From contig JACHTQ010000016.1 of NCBI GenBank assembly GCA_020135845.1, forward strand, positions 1 to 33,777: DNA of 33,777 bases. Direction: 5' to 3'. The translations under genes were made by a program, and so were the position numbers. Below are positions 18,878-26,847 of this stretch, one piece after another (position 1 is the stretch's first letter; every line of letters starts with the position of its first letter). The stretch comes from Campylobacter sp. W0018 (GTDB lineage Bacteria; Campylobacterota; Campylobacteria; Campylobacterales; Campylobacteraceae). The notes under the pieces are model-generated. The model did not search any database. It was not told the DNA's origin and saw nothing but the letters and a program-made list of their open reading frames with translations.

Positions 18878-20693
18878 TATTTTAAATGATTTTATAAGTT
18901 CTTATGAAAAAGCTTATATTAATCATTATGATGATAGTTTTAGCGGAAAAATTAAAACAATTTGTCAAAATCTTAATGAACCTTTTATGCATCCAAGTCC
19001 TGAATTGAGTAAAGAATTACAAGAGTTATGTTTTTCATTAGATAAAAATATCAATATAGCAATTATCGGGCAATTTTCTGGTGGCAAATCAAGTCTTTTA
19101 AATTTGATCCTAAAAAAAGAATGTTTGCCTACAGGCGTCATTCCTGTAACTTTTAAGCCAACTTTTTTACATTATGCAAAAGAATACTTTTTAAGAGTGG
19201 AATTTGAAGATGGTAGCGATTTGATTACTGAAATAGAAAATCTTGCTTTATATACAGATCAAAGAAATGAGATTAAAAAGGCTAAAAATTTACACATTTT
19301 TGCTCCGGTGCCTTTATTGAAAAAAATCACTCTTATTGATACTCCTGGTTTGAATGCAAACGAAAATGACACCTTAACCACATTAAGCGAGTTAAAAAAT
19401 ATCCATGCAGCTATTTGGTTAAGTTTAATCGATAATGCAGGAAAAAAAAGCGAAGAAGAGGTTATCAAAGAAAATGCGGAAATTTTGGGCGAATATAGTA
19501 TTTGCGTTTTAAATCAAAAAGATAAATTAAATGAACAAGAACTGGATAATGTTTTAAATTACGTTAGAAAAAATTTTTCTCAATATTTTAAAGATATTAT
19601 CGCTATATCTTGCAAAGAAGCTAAATTTCAAGAAAGCTATAAGCATTCTAATTTTGAACTTTTAATTGATTTTTTACAATCTATCGATGATCAAAAAGTA
19701 AAGGAAAAATTTACAAGAAGAAAAATATTTAATTTATGTAAAATTTTAGACAATGAAAATAAGCTTTTTTTAGATATTTTTGATCAACTTTTCTTAAATT
19801 TTCAAACTTATGAAGAACATGCAAATTCCATTTACGAAAGATTTTTAAAAGAAATTGAAATTTTAAACCATCAAGTTTTAAATCAACTAAAAAGCATCGG
19901 TGAAAAAATTTCAAATGAAATTTTTAATTGCATTAAAGAAAAAGAAGCTTATTTTTATCAAAAATCAAAAAAAATTTTAACAAAAAATTTATACGTAAAA
20001 TATGCTTATAAAATACCTTACATTTCAACTGATGATACTTATTTATCGATGTTTTATCATTCAGATTCTATGAATAAAGAATTTAAAAAAATTAAAAATG
20101 AAATTTATCATTCTTTTGAGCAAATTAAGGAAAATTTAGTCAATTTGGTAAATGTTTTGGAAAAGAAAATTTTATTTTTTAAATCAGAATTTTCAAACAT
20201 TCAAAAAGATAATGTTTTTCAAAGCGATAGAAATTTTAGTGAGCTTAGAGTTTTTTCAAATGCGAGTGAAGAATATTTTTTAAAAGACTTTAAAGAACTT
20301 TTGTTTAAAAATGCATTAGAGCTTGATTTATTTTTTGAAAAACTCAATTTAAAAGCTTTTGCAAATTATGAAAACGCGACAAGACTCACCCTTAGCTTTT
20401 TAAGTGATAAAATAAATCAAAGTCGCACTCTTTATGAGTTAGATAGCTCCGAATTTGCTCTATTTTATCCTAAAAAAAGTGAAATTTATGAAAGGGTTTT
20501 AAAGGAGCTTAATGTTTATGAATTTGAAAATTTATTGATTGATAAGCCAGTTATTATAAAAATGATCAAGAATTTTTTTAAGGACAATAAAATTTTAATC
20601 GAAAATAAAAAACATTTTATAGAGTTTAAAAAAACAGAACTTGATAAAAGAAAAAACCAAATCATTAAATCTTTCGAACTTTTAAAGGAATAA
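18867..20693 (+). CDS. Bacterial dynamin-like GTPase 2 (partner of DLP1)
   Basis: This 608-residue partner (orthologue of Cj0412, DLP2) has a GTPase domain near the N-terminus: P-loop GQFSGGKSS (68-76), G3 DTPGLNAN (158-165) and G4 NQKD (216-219). The rest (about 280-608) is a helical stalk and paddle. All three nucleotide-binding motifs look intact. It begins inside the end of DLP1 (11-base overlap) and is followed after 2 bases by a Sel1-repeat gene. Known DLP pairs act in membrane tethering or remodelling; the physiological role in Campylobacter is unsettled. Confidence 0.92.
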   Translation: MQINILNDFISSYEKAYINHYDDSFSGKIKTICQNLNEPFMHPSPELSKELQELCFSLDKNINIAIIGQFSGGKSSLLNLILKKECLPTGVIPVTFKPTFLHYAKEYFLRVEFEDGSDLITEIENLALYTDQRNEIKKAKNLHIFAPVPLLKKITLIDTPGLNANENDTLTTLSELKNIHAAIWLSLIDNAGKKSEEEVIKENAEILGEYSICVLNQKDKLNEQELDNVLNYVRKNFSQYFKDIIAISCKEAKFQESYKHSNFELLIDFLQSIDDQKVKEKFTRRKIFNLCKILDNENKLFLDIFDQLFLNFQTYEEHANSIYERFLKEIEILNHQVLNQLKSIGEKISNEIFNCIKEKEAYFYQKSKKILTKNLYVKYAYKIPYISTDDTYLSMFYHSDSMNKEFKKIKNEIYHSFEQIKENLVNLVNVLEKKILFFKSEFSNIQKDNVFQSDRNFSELRVFSNASEEYFLKDFKELLFKNALELDLFFEKLNLKAFANYENATRLTLSFLSDKINQSRTLYELDSSEFALFYPKKSEIYERVLKELNVYEFENLLIDKPVIIKMIKNFFKDNKILIENKKHFIEFKKTELDKRKNQIIKSFELLKE

Positions 20694-20695
20694 AA

Positions 20696-21406
20696 ATGCT
20701 AAAAAGAATTCTAATTTTAATATCAATTTACTGCAGTTTCATTTTTGCTTTTAGTGATTTAGAAAGAGCCTTGCAGCTTTATGAAGAAAATAAATTTTCT
20801 AAAGCGTATGATATGTTTAAAAAACTTTGCGAAAAAGATAGTGCAAAATCTTGTTTTTCTATGGCTTATATGCTTGAAAATGCTCAAGGAATTTCAAGAG
20901 ATCTTAACACTGCTTATAAACTTTATAATAAAGCATGTAATTTAGGTTTGCCTGAAGCTTGCTTTAACATGGGACTTATTTTGCAAAATCAAGGCTATGC
21001 TAACGAATCAATTTTGGCTTTTAATAAAGCGTGTAATTTAGGAGATGTGAAAAGTTGTAACAATATAGCTCTTTTTTATGAAAAAGATAAAGATGGAAAG
21101 TTGGCGACTTATTTTTACAAAAAATCTTGTCAATTCAAAGACGCTGCTGCTTGTTATAAATTGGGTTTTTTATATGAAAAAGGAGAGTTGGTAAGGCAAA
21201 ATGTAAAATATTCTCTATCTTTTTATTTTAAAGCTTGCAATTTAGGCTATGCTGAATCATGTTATCTTCTTGGACGCTACAACCAGCTTGAAACAAAAGA
21301 TTTGCAAAAGGCTAAAATTTATTTTGGTATGGCTTGTGATAAAAAACATAAAGAAGCTTGTGCTGCTTATAAAGAATTAAATTCTAAAACTATAGAAATT
21401 TATTAA
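20696..21406 (+). CDS. Exported cysteine-rich Sel1-repeat protein (Hcp-like)
   Basis: This 236-residue protein has an N-terminal signal peptide (about 1-18, ending FIFA or FAF) and five to six Sel1 (TPR-like) repeats of about 36 residues. Repeat examples are AYKLYNKACNLGLPEACFNMG and the later YFKACNLGYAESCYLLG. Each repeat carries a pair of cysteines seven or eight residues apart (KACNLGxxxxC), the disulfide pattern of the Helicobacter cysteine-rich proteins (Hcp). It is therefore probably periplasmic or secreted. It follows DLP2 by only 2 bases, so it belongs to the dynamin operon, an association with no known explanation. It matches Cj0413. Confidence 0.87.
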   Translation: MLKRILILISIYCSFIFAFSDLERALQLYEENKFSKAYDMFKKLCEKDSAKSCFSMAYMLENAQGISRDLNTAYKLYNKACNLGLPEACFNMGLILQNQGYANESILAFNKACNLGDVKSCNNIALFYEKDKDGKLATYFYKKSCQFKDAAACYKLGFLYEKGELVRQNVKYSLSFYFKACNLGYAESCYLLGRYNQLETKDLQKAKIYFGMACDKKHKEACAAYKELNSKTIEIY

Positions 21407-21417
21407 ATTTTCTATAG
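21390..21417 (+). terminator. Probable terminator after the dynamin/Sel1 operon
   Basis: The arm CTATAGAAATTT (21390-21401) pairs with AAATTTTCTATAG (21405-21417) with a one-base bulge. The stop codon at 21404-21406 lies within the hairpin. The sequence after it is T-rich but has no clean U-run. Confidence 0.45.
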
Positions 21418-21487
21418 TTCTTCATCAATTTTTAATAATATTTATTATTTTTTTGATTTAAAGTCTAGTTAATATTAATAAGAGTAA

Positions 21488-21493
21488 TATAAT
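21488..21493 (+). promoter_or_regulatory. Probable -10 for the gluconate dehydrogenase operon
   Basis: A perfect TATAAT lies 29 bases before the ATG at 21523, in an AT-rich 116-base gap. A strong AAGGAG ribosome binding site follows it. No obvious operator was seen. Confidence 0.55.
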
Positions 21494-21522
21494 CTTAATT
21501 GCGTATGTAAAGGAGAAACAAA

Positions 21523-22251
21523 ATGCAAGATAATATTATAGATAGAAGAAGTTTTTTTAAATTAGGACTTCTGGGTGGCTCTGTTGTAGCTGCAAGTACT
21601 TTAGGTGGTGGTGCTGTATTAAAAGCAGCAGAGCTTACAGGTTCTCCAAAATCTTTACAAACTAAATCAAACAAAATTAGAGGCAGAATGTTTTTTCAAA
21701 CTCAAACTGAATTTGATACTTTGAGTGCAGCTTGTGAAAGAATTTATCCTAAGGATAAGCAAGGAGAAGGAGCTATTGATCTAGGTGTTCCTTATTTTAT
21801 TGATAATCAATTATCCTCGGCGTATGGATACAATGATAGAGAATATATGCAAGGACCTTTTATAGATGGCAAAGAGGAGCAAGGATATCAAACTCCTATG
21901 AAACGTAAGGATATTTTTTTAGAGGGTGTTCATGCTTTAGAAACAAATGCTAAAAAACGTTATAAAAAATCTTTTTCTTTACTTAAAGGAAAAGAACAAG
22001 ATGAAATTTTAAGAGATTTTGAAAAAGGTAAAATTCAAACCATAGGTTTTAAATCTTCCTATTTTTTTACTCTTTTAAGAGAAATGACAATTGCAGGAGT
22101 TTTAGCAGATCCAATTTATGGTGGAAATGATAATAAAAACGGTTGGAGAATGATGCAGTATCCTGGAGCTCAAATGAGTTATATAGATAAAATTGCAAGT
22201 GATGAATTTTTTAATATCGAACCTGTAGGTTTAGCGGATATGGAGGATTAG
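21523..22251 (+). CDS. Gluconate 2-dehydrogenase small subunit (Tat-exported)
   Basis: This 242-residue protein is of the gluconate 2-dehydrogenase subunit 3 family. A twin-arginine signal is evident: RRSFFKLGLLGG (Arg8-Arg9) followed by a hydrophobic stretch and a small-residue region ending near AAEL. The mature part includes the family segments LSAACERIYPKD and GDNDNKNGW-like GGNDNKNGWRMMQYPG. It probably carries the signal-less flavoprotein subunit through the Tat pore and stabilises it. The next gene starts 1 base after the stop. It matches Cj0414; the pair was reported in C. jejuni to oxidise gluconate to 2-ketogluconate as a respiratory electron source. Confidence 0.88.
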   Translation: MQDNIIDRRSFFKLGLLGGSVVAASTLGGGAVLKAAELTGSPKSLQTKSNKIRGRMFFQTQTEFDTLSAACERIYPKDKQGEGAIDLGVPYFIDNQLSSAYGYNDREYMQGPFIDGKEEQGYQTPMKRKDIFLEGVHALETNAKKRYKKSFSLLKGKEQDEILRDFEKGKIQTIGFKSSYFFTLLREMTIAGVLADPIYGGNDNKNGWRMMQYPGAQMSYIDKIASDEFFNIEPVGLADMED

Positions 22252-22252
22252 A

Positions 22253-23974
22253 ATGGCTGAAATATTAAAAAAAGTAGATGTGGCAACAGTAGGTGCAGGT
22301 TGGACAGGTGGTATTATAGCCGCAGAGCTAACAAAGGCAGGACTTAATGTCCTTAGTTTGGAACGAGGACATATGCAAAGTACTGAAAATTTTAATTTTA
22401 TCCATGATGAATGGAGATATGGAATTAATTATGGTTTAATGCAAGATTGCTCCAAGGATACTGTTACTTTTAGAAATGATTTGAAAGAATTGGCTTTACC
22501 TTATAGAAAAATGGGTTCTTTTTTGCTTGGAAATAACGTTGGGGGTGCTGGGGTTCATTGGAATGGTTGGACTTTTAGATTTATGCCTTATGATTTTGAA
22601 ATCAAAAGTAGAAGTTTTAAGCGATATGGAAATAAATTAGGTGATGATTATACTTTGCAAGATTGGGGCTTAACTTATAAAGATATGGAGCCTTATTATG
22701 ATAAATTTGAAAAAACCTGTGGAATTTCTGGAGAGCCTAATCCGCTTGCTGAAAAAATGGGTTCTTTTAGATCAAATCCTTATCCTCAAAAACCTTTAGA
22801 AAATACAAAAATACTCAAACGTTTTGAAAATGCGGCAAAAGAGATGAATTTGCATCCATTTAGATTACCAGCAGCTAATTCAAGATCTAGCTATACTAAT
22901 CCAGATGGTCAAGAATTAGCTCCTTGTGAATATTGTGCTTTCTGTGAAAGATATGGTTGTGAATATGGAGCAAAGGCAAGTCCTATAACAACGGTTATTC
23001 CTAAAGCTATGAGTACAGGTAAATATACTATACGGACTTATAGTAATGTTACGCAAATTCTAAAAAAAGACGGCAAGGTAACAGGGGTAAAATTTGTAGA
23101 TACTCGAACCATGAAAGAATATATTCAACCTGCTGATATAGTTGTGCTTACAAGCTATGTATTTAATAATGCTAAGCTTTTAATGGTGAGCGAAATAGGA
23201 TCTCAGTATGATCCAAAAACAGGCAAAGGAACTTTAGGTAAAAATTATTGTTATCAAATGAATATGGGAACAACAGCTTTTTTTGAAGAACAATTTAATA
23301 CTTTTATGGGATCAGGTGCATTAGGAACAACTTGTGATGATTTTATAGGAGATAATTTTGATCATTCTAAGGAAAAATTTTTACATGGAGCTATGATTTA
23401 TAGCGTTCAATCAGGAAATCGTCCTATACAATCAGCTCCAGTTCCTCAAGGAACGCCTTCTTGGGGTGCTGAATTTAAAAAAGCATTAAATTATAATTTT
23501 ACAAGAAATATTTTTATAGGTGGTCAAGGGGCTTCTTTACCTCATAAAAATAATTATTTAAGTTTGGATCCAACTTATAAAGATGCTTTTGGAATGCCGC
23601 TTTTACGCTTAACTTATAATTTTACAGATCAAGACAGAGCTTTGCATAAATTCATTACAGATAAAACAGCTCAAATAGCACAAAGAATGAAGGGTGTGAA
23701 ATCAATTAAAAAAGGCTCTTATCTTAAAAATTATAGTATTGTGCCTTATCAAACCACTCATAACACTGGTGGAACAACCATGGGGGCAAGTCCTGAAATC
23801 AGTGTAGTAAATACTTATTTGCAACATTGGGATGCGGATAATCTTTTTGTTGTAGGAGCTGGTAATTTCCAACATAATAGTGGCTATAATCCAACAGATA
23901 CTGTAGGGGCTCTAGCTTATCGTTGTGCTGAAGGAATTTTAAAATATCATAAAAGTGGAAAAATTCTTGCTTGA
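22253..23974 (+). CDS. Gluconate 2-dehydrogenase flavoprotein (GMC-type) subunit
   Basis: This 573-residue FAD protein is of the GMC/gluconate dehydrogenase type. The N-terminal FAD fold is VATVGAGWTGGIIAAEL (10-26). The NNVGGAGVHWNGW segment (94-106) binds FAD, and the C-terminal HNSGYNPTDTVGALAYR contains the catalytic-region histidine. Four cysteines, Cys225, 228, 231 and 236 (CEYCAFCERYGC), could hold an iron-sulfur cluster, as reported for related membrane dehydrogenases. It has no signal peptide, so it likely travels with the Tat-signal subunit to the periplasm. No cytochrome c subunit follows, unlike the three-gene versions of Pseudomonas or Gluconobacter. A terminator covers the stop codon. 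It matches Cj0415. Confidence 0.88.
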   Translation: MAEILKKVDVATVGAGWTGGIIAAELTKAGLNVLSLERGHMQSTENFNFIHDEWRYGINYGLMQDCSKDTVTFRNDLKELALPYRKMGSFLLGNNVGGAGVHWNGWTFRFMPYDFEIKSRSFKRYGNKLGDDYTLQDWGLTYKDMEPYYDKFEKTCGISGEPNPLAEKMGSFRSNPYPQKPLENTKILKRFENAAKEMNLHPFRLPAANSRSSYTNPDGQELAPCEYCAFCERYGCEYGAKASPITTVIPKAMSTGKYTIRTYSNVTQILKKDGKVTGVKFVDTRTMKEYIQPADIVVLTSYVFNNAKLLMVSEIGSQYDPKTGKGTLGKNYCYQMNMGTTAFFEEQFNTFMGSGALGTTCDDFIGDNFDHSKEKFLHGAMIYSVQSGNRPIQSAPVPQGTPSWGAEFKKALNYNFTRNIFIGGQGASLPHKNNYLSLDPTYKDAFGMPLLRLTYNFTDQDRALHKFITDKTAQIAQRMKGVKSIKKGSYLKNYSIVPYQTTHNTGGTTMGASPEISVVNTYLQHWDADNLFVVGAGNFQHNSGYNPTDTVGALAYRCAEGILKYHKSGKILA

Positions 23975-23992
23975 AAGCCTTTACTTTCAAGC
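23969..23992 (+). terminator. Terminator after the gluconate dehydrogenase operon
   Basis: GCTTGAAAG (23969-23977) and CTTTCAAGC (23984-23992) form a perfect nine-pair stem with a six-base loop. The TGA stop codon lies inside the left arm. A T-rich tail follows. Confidence 0.7.
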
Positions 23993-24027
23993 CTATTTAT
24001 AAATTTTGAAATTAAATTACTACAAAA

Positions 24028-24046
24028 CTTAAAACTAAGTTTTAAG
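24028..24046 (-). terminator. Terminator for the leftward SprA-like gene
   Basis: CTTAAAAC and GTTTTAAG form a perfect eight-pair stem with a three-base loop. Read leftward it is followed by TTTTG. The stop codon of the SprA-like gene (24042-24044) lies within it. Confidence 0.55.
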
Positions 24047-24719
24047 AGGCAATACTAAAATTAATATAATTATTTTGAGAGTTTTGTTGATAAGTTTTAG
24101 CTACGAAATTTTTAAATTTTTTATCTGTTGTTTCATCTGTAGATGATTGTTTGGAATTTTTTAATTCTGTATTATTAGATTCTTCTGTTTTTTCTTTATT
24201 TTCCTCTTCTTTTTCTTTAGCTTCTTCGGCTTTAAGTTTCATTGCCTCAGCTCTTGCTTCAAATTCCATTTTTGTAGCATTAGCCGCTACTTTATAATCT
24301 TGTGGGCTAGGATCCGCAGGAGCCATAGCTGCGGCTACGATTTGACGAGCATTAGCTATTGTTTCTTCTGGTGTATTTCCTTTTTGCATGCTGATAGGAA
24401 CTTCGCCTGCTGTAGCATACATTTGATTATCAGGTCCCCTAGTATAGGTAAAACTTGCAGCTCCAGCTAATCCACCACCAGCAGCTTGATGTGCGGCTTC
24501 ATGTGCTTTTACATTTCTATCTATATTTTGGAGTTCTCTAAGTTGCTGAATTTGTTTAGCGTCAAGTTCAACGCCATTGATCATTTGTGTATCTCGTTGA
24601 TTATTTTCTTTAGATGAGGTATCATCGTTATTTTTCGCATCTATAGAATTGCTATTTTTTGAGTCATTAGAAGAGTGATTAAAATGATAATATGAGCCAT
24701 AATTTGAGCCAATTTGCAT
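24042..24719 (-). CDS. SprA-related putative metalloprotease-like protein
   Basis: This 225-residue protein belongs to the SprA-related family, annotated as a putative metalloprotease catalytic domain. The central core (about 45-165) contains the HEAAH motif (73-77, an HExxH zinc motif), then GGGLAGAASFTYTRGPD, YATAGEVPI with Glu106 as a possible third ligand, and NARQIVAAAMAPADPSPQD. The first 45 residues are Ser/Asn-rich low complexity. The last 60 are a Glu/Lys/Ala helix followed by a polar tail. There is no signal peptide or membrane helix. It is a single gene with an AGGAGA ribosome binding site and its own terminator. Substrate and location are unknown; protease activity is inferred from the motif alone. 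Confidence 0.82.
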   Translation of the reverse strand: MQIGSNYGSYYHFNHSSNDSKNSNSIDAKNNDDTSSKENNQRDTQMINGVELDAKQIQQLRELQNIDRNVKAHEAAHQAAGGGLAGAASFTYTRGPDNQMYATAGEVPISMQKGNTPEETIANARQIVAAAMAPADPSPQDYKVAANATKMEFEARAEAMKLKAEEAKEKEEENKEKTEESNNTELKNSKQSSTDETTDKKFKNFVAKTYQQNSQNNYINFSIAS

Positions 24720-24827
24720 TTATTCTCCTAACATTTTTCTAAATTTTATCCATTTTATCTTAAAAATTTGATAATTTTTGTAAAATATTTCCAGCATGAT
24801 TTTTTAATAATTTAATAAGGCGTAATA

Positions 24828-25190
24828 ATGATTTATAAAAACGATTTAATTTACATAGAAAAAGAAGAATCTCAAATTCCTTGGATAAAGATTTTCACTC
24901 AACATCTTTATAAAGAATTAAGTGATTGCCCAAGTGATTTACAAAGAGAACTTTTTGATAAAATTTTACTTTGTGAAAAAGCTATGATTGAATTTTATAA
25001 TCCAGAAAAAATCAATATAGCCTCATTTGCAAACTATGTACCAAGAGTTCATTTTCATATAATGGCCCGTTTTAAAGATGATGCTTATTTTCCAGAATGC
25101 ATGTGGGGAAAGCAACAAAGAGAAATGAAAGATTTAAAATTGCCAAATTTTGATGATTTTGTGAAATTTTTACTCAATACTTTAAATTGA
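24828..25190 (+). CDS. HIT-family protein
   Basis: This 120-residue cytoplasmic protein belongs to a HIT (histidine triad) subfamily, nucleotide-binding hydrolases or transferases. The triad region reads VHFHIMARFKDD (74-85), followed by the subfamily segment FPECMWGK. The first two histidines (His75, His77) are present, but the third triad position is Met79. The catalytic histidine of HIT enzymes is the middle one of HxHxH, so activity is possible but uncertain. It precedes yceI by 67 bases. It matches Cj0419. Confidence 0.85.
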   Translation: MIYKNDLIYIEKEESQIPWIKIFTQHLYKELSDCPSDLQRELFDKILLCEKAMIEFYNPEKINIASFANYVPRVHFHIMARFKDDAYFPECMWGKQQREMKDLKLPNFDDFVKFLLNTLN

Positions 25191-25218
25191 TATTAATTAT
25201 TGATTATTTTTTCTCTTA

Positions 25219-25224
25219 TACAAT
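25219..25224 (+). promoter_or_regulatory. Possible -10 for yceI
   Basis: TACAAT (within TATACAAT) lies 33 bases before the yceI ATG in a 67-base gap. No extended TGn is present. An AAAGGA ribosome binding site follows. Confidence 0.4.
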
Positions 25225-25257
25225 TTCTTTCGCCAAAATTATTATTAAAGGAAAAAA

Positions 25258-25830
25258 ATGAAAAAAATTTTACTAAGCTCTTTAGTTGTTGCATCTTTCT
25301 TGAGTACAGGTTTATTTGCACAAGAATACACTTTAGATAAAGCTCATACAGATGTTGGTTTTAAAATTAAACATTTACAAATCAGCAACGTAAAGGGAAA
25401 TTTTAAGGATTATAGCGCAGTTATAGATTTTGATCCTAAAACTTATGAATTTAAAAAACTTGAAGCTGTAATCAAAGTAGCCTCTGTTAATACTGATAAT
25501 CAAACCAGAGATAATCATTTAAGACAAGATGACTTTTTTAAAGCAAAAAAATATCCTGATATGACATTTGTAATGAAAAAATATGAAAAAATTAGTAAAG
25601 AAAAAGGAAAAATGACAGGGATCTTAACCATAGCTGGAGTTTCAAAAGAAGTGGTTTTAGATACTGAAATAGGCGGTATGGCTAAAGGAAAAGATGGCAA
25701 AGAAAAAGTAGGCTTTTCTTTAAATGGAAAAATCAAGCGTTCTGAATTTAAATTTGGTGCCGGAACTTCTACGCTTACTTTAGGTGATGATATCACTTTA
25801 AGTATTGATGCTGAAGCAAACGAAAAATAA
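25258..25830 (+). CDS. YceI-family periplasmic protein
   Basis: This 190-residue protein has a clear Sec signal peptide (about 1-21, cleaved after LFA before QEYTLD). It is followed by the YceI lipocalin-like barrel, which in characterised members binds a polyisoprenoid chain. Family segments seen are DKAHTDVGFKIKHL, VSNTD-like VASVNTDNQTRDNHLR, the DDFFKAKKYPDM turn and the closing FKFGAGTSTLTLGDD. Probably periplasmic. It ends next to a convergent terminator. It matches Cj0420. Confidence 0.92.
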   Translation: MKKILLSSLVVASFLSTGLFAQEYTLDKAHTDVGFKIKHLQISNVKGNFKDYSAVIDFDPKTYEFKKLEAVIKVASVNTDNQTRDNHLRQDDFFKAKKYPDMTFVMKKYEKISKEKGKMTGILTIAGVSKEVVLDTEIGGMAKGKDGKEKVGFSLNGKIKRSEFKFGAGTSTLTLGDDITLSIDAEANEK

Positions 25831-25834
25831 TACT

Positions 25835-25863
25835 AAATCTAAGAGAGCTTTTCTCTTAGATTT
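25835..25863. terminator. Strong bidirectional terminator between yceI and a leftward membrane-protein gene
   Basis: AAATCTAAGAGA (25835-25846) and TCTCTTAGATTT (25852-25863) form a perfect 12-pair stem with a five-base loop, A-rich before and T-rich after in both directions. It serves both convergent genes; the stop of the leftward gene (25839-25841) lies in the stem. Confidence 0.85.
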
Positions 25864-26795
25864 TCTAAAATATAAGTTAAACTTTTATCCTTATTTTCTT
25901 TCCATATAAGTTTAAATTCTGGTTTAAAGCTTTCATTTTCTAATTTTAATTCTGTATTTTTTAAAGTCGATTCTAAAAAAGCAAGATGATTCAAAGCAGT
26001 ATTTTTGTCATTAAAAATTAAAATAAAATCATAATTTTGTATAAAAATTTTTGTCTTAAAGCGTTTTAAAATTTTAGCAATTTGTTTTAAAATAAGCTTG
26101 ACATAAGATTCTTGAGTATATTGTAATTCATTAAAATGAAGTAAGGCGATGATGTAATGATCTTTTCCTTTAAGATAATGCATCAATTTTTTTTCATTAG
26201 GCAATTTTGTCAAAGCATCAAAAAATAAATTTTGATATATTTGATACAAAATAACAAAGCAAAAAATCAAACTAGCAAATTCAAAGTATTTAACACTACA
26301 AAAAAAATCAAATAAAAATTGTAAATTTGCTCCAACAAAGGCTAATAAAAGATAATATTCTTTTCTTTTAAAGCTTTGTATAATCAAGATAAAAGCACAA
26401 AGGATAAAAAATAAAAAAGCAAGTTTATTAATCGGTTTAAGTAAAATTAAATTTAAATGAAAGTCTAAATTACTAGCATTGAAATTGGTGTTATTTGGAA
26501 GGATAAAACCTAAAATTGCTATAAAAATGATGATTAGAAAAGAGCTAAGATTGCTTTTTTCTAAAATTTTATTGGATATTTTTTTTACTCCAAGTAAAAC
26601 AAAAATCAAAGGCAAAAATAAAGAAACAAACAAGTGAGCTTGAAATATACTATTGAAAAAATAAGGCAAATGAAAGACAAGTAAAGCAAGAGTGATAAAA
26701 AATATACGCGTATTTTTAAAATAAAAAGCTAAAAATAACGTTAAAATTTCAAAAATCAAACTAAAATAACTTAAAAAATCTAAAAAAAACATCAA
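25839..26795 (-). CDS. Multi-pass membrane protein with a degenerate GGDEF domain
   Basis: This 318-residue protein has a hydrophobic N-terminal half (about 1-185) with six to seven likely membrane helices. The soluble C-terminal 125 residues open with FFDALTKLPNEKKLMHYL, the hallmark start of a GGDEF (diguanylate cyclase) domain (D-x-L-T-x-L-x-N). The position of the GGDEF loop reads QNYDFILIF instead of GGDEFAILL, and the metal-binding aspartate segment is LLHFNEL. The domain is therefore predicted to be catalytically dead and perhaps a binding or dimerisation module. It lies downstream of, and on the same strand as, a small HTH gene. It matches Cj0421c. The GGDEF ancestry is my reading of the pattern and fits well; function is unknown. 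Confidence 0.8.
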   Translation of the reverse strand: MMFFLDFLSYFSLIFEILTLFLAFYFKNTRIFFITLALLVFHLPYFFNSIFQAHLFVSLFLPLIFVLLGVKKISNKILEKSNLSSFLIIIFIAILGFILPNNTNFNASNLDFHLNLILLKPINKLAFLFFILCAFILIIQSFKRKEYYLLLAFVGANLQFLFDFFCSVKYFEFASLIFCFVILYQIYQNLFFDALTKLPNEKKLMHYLKGKDHYIIALLHFNELQYTQESYVKLILKQIAKILKRFKTKIFIQNYDFILIFNDKNTALNHLAFLESTLKNTELKLENESFKPEFKLIWKENKDKSLTYILENLREKLS

Positions 26796-26847
26796 TCAAC
26801 CTTATAAATAATAAAAATTGAGAATTTTATATAAAAAAACTTAAAAA

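Noticed and set aside
25515..25796. Open frame opposite yceI.
   Set aside because: It mirrors the YceI coding strand and has no start context or family similarity.
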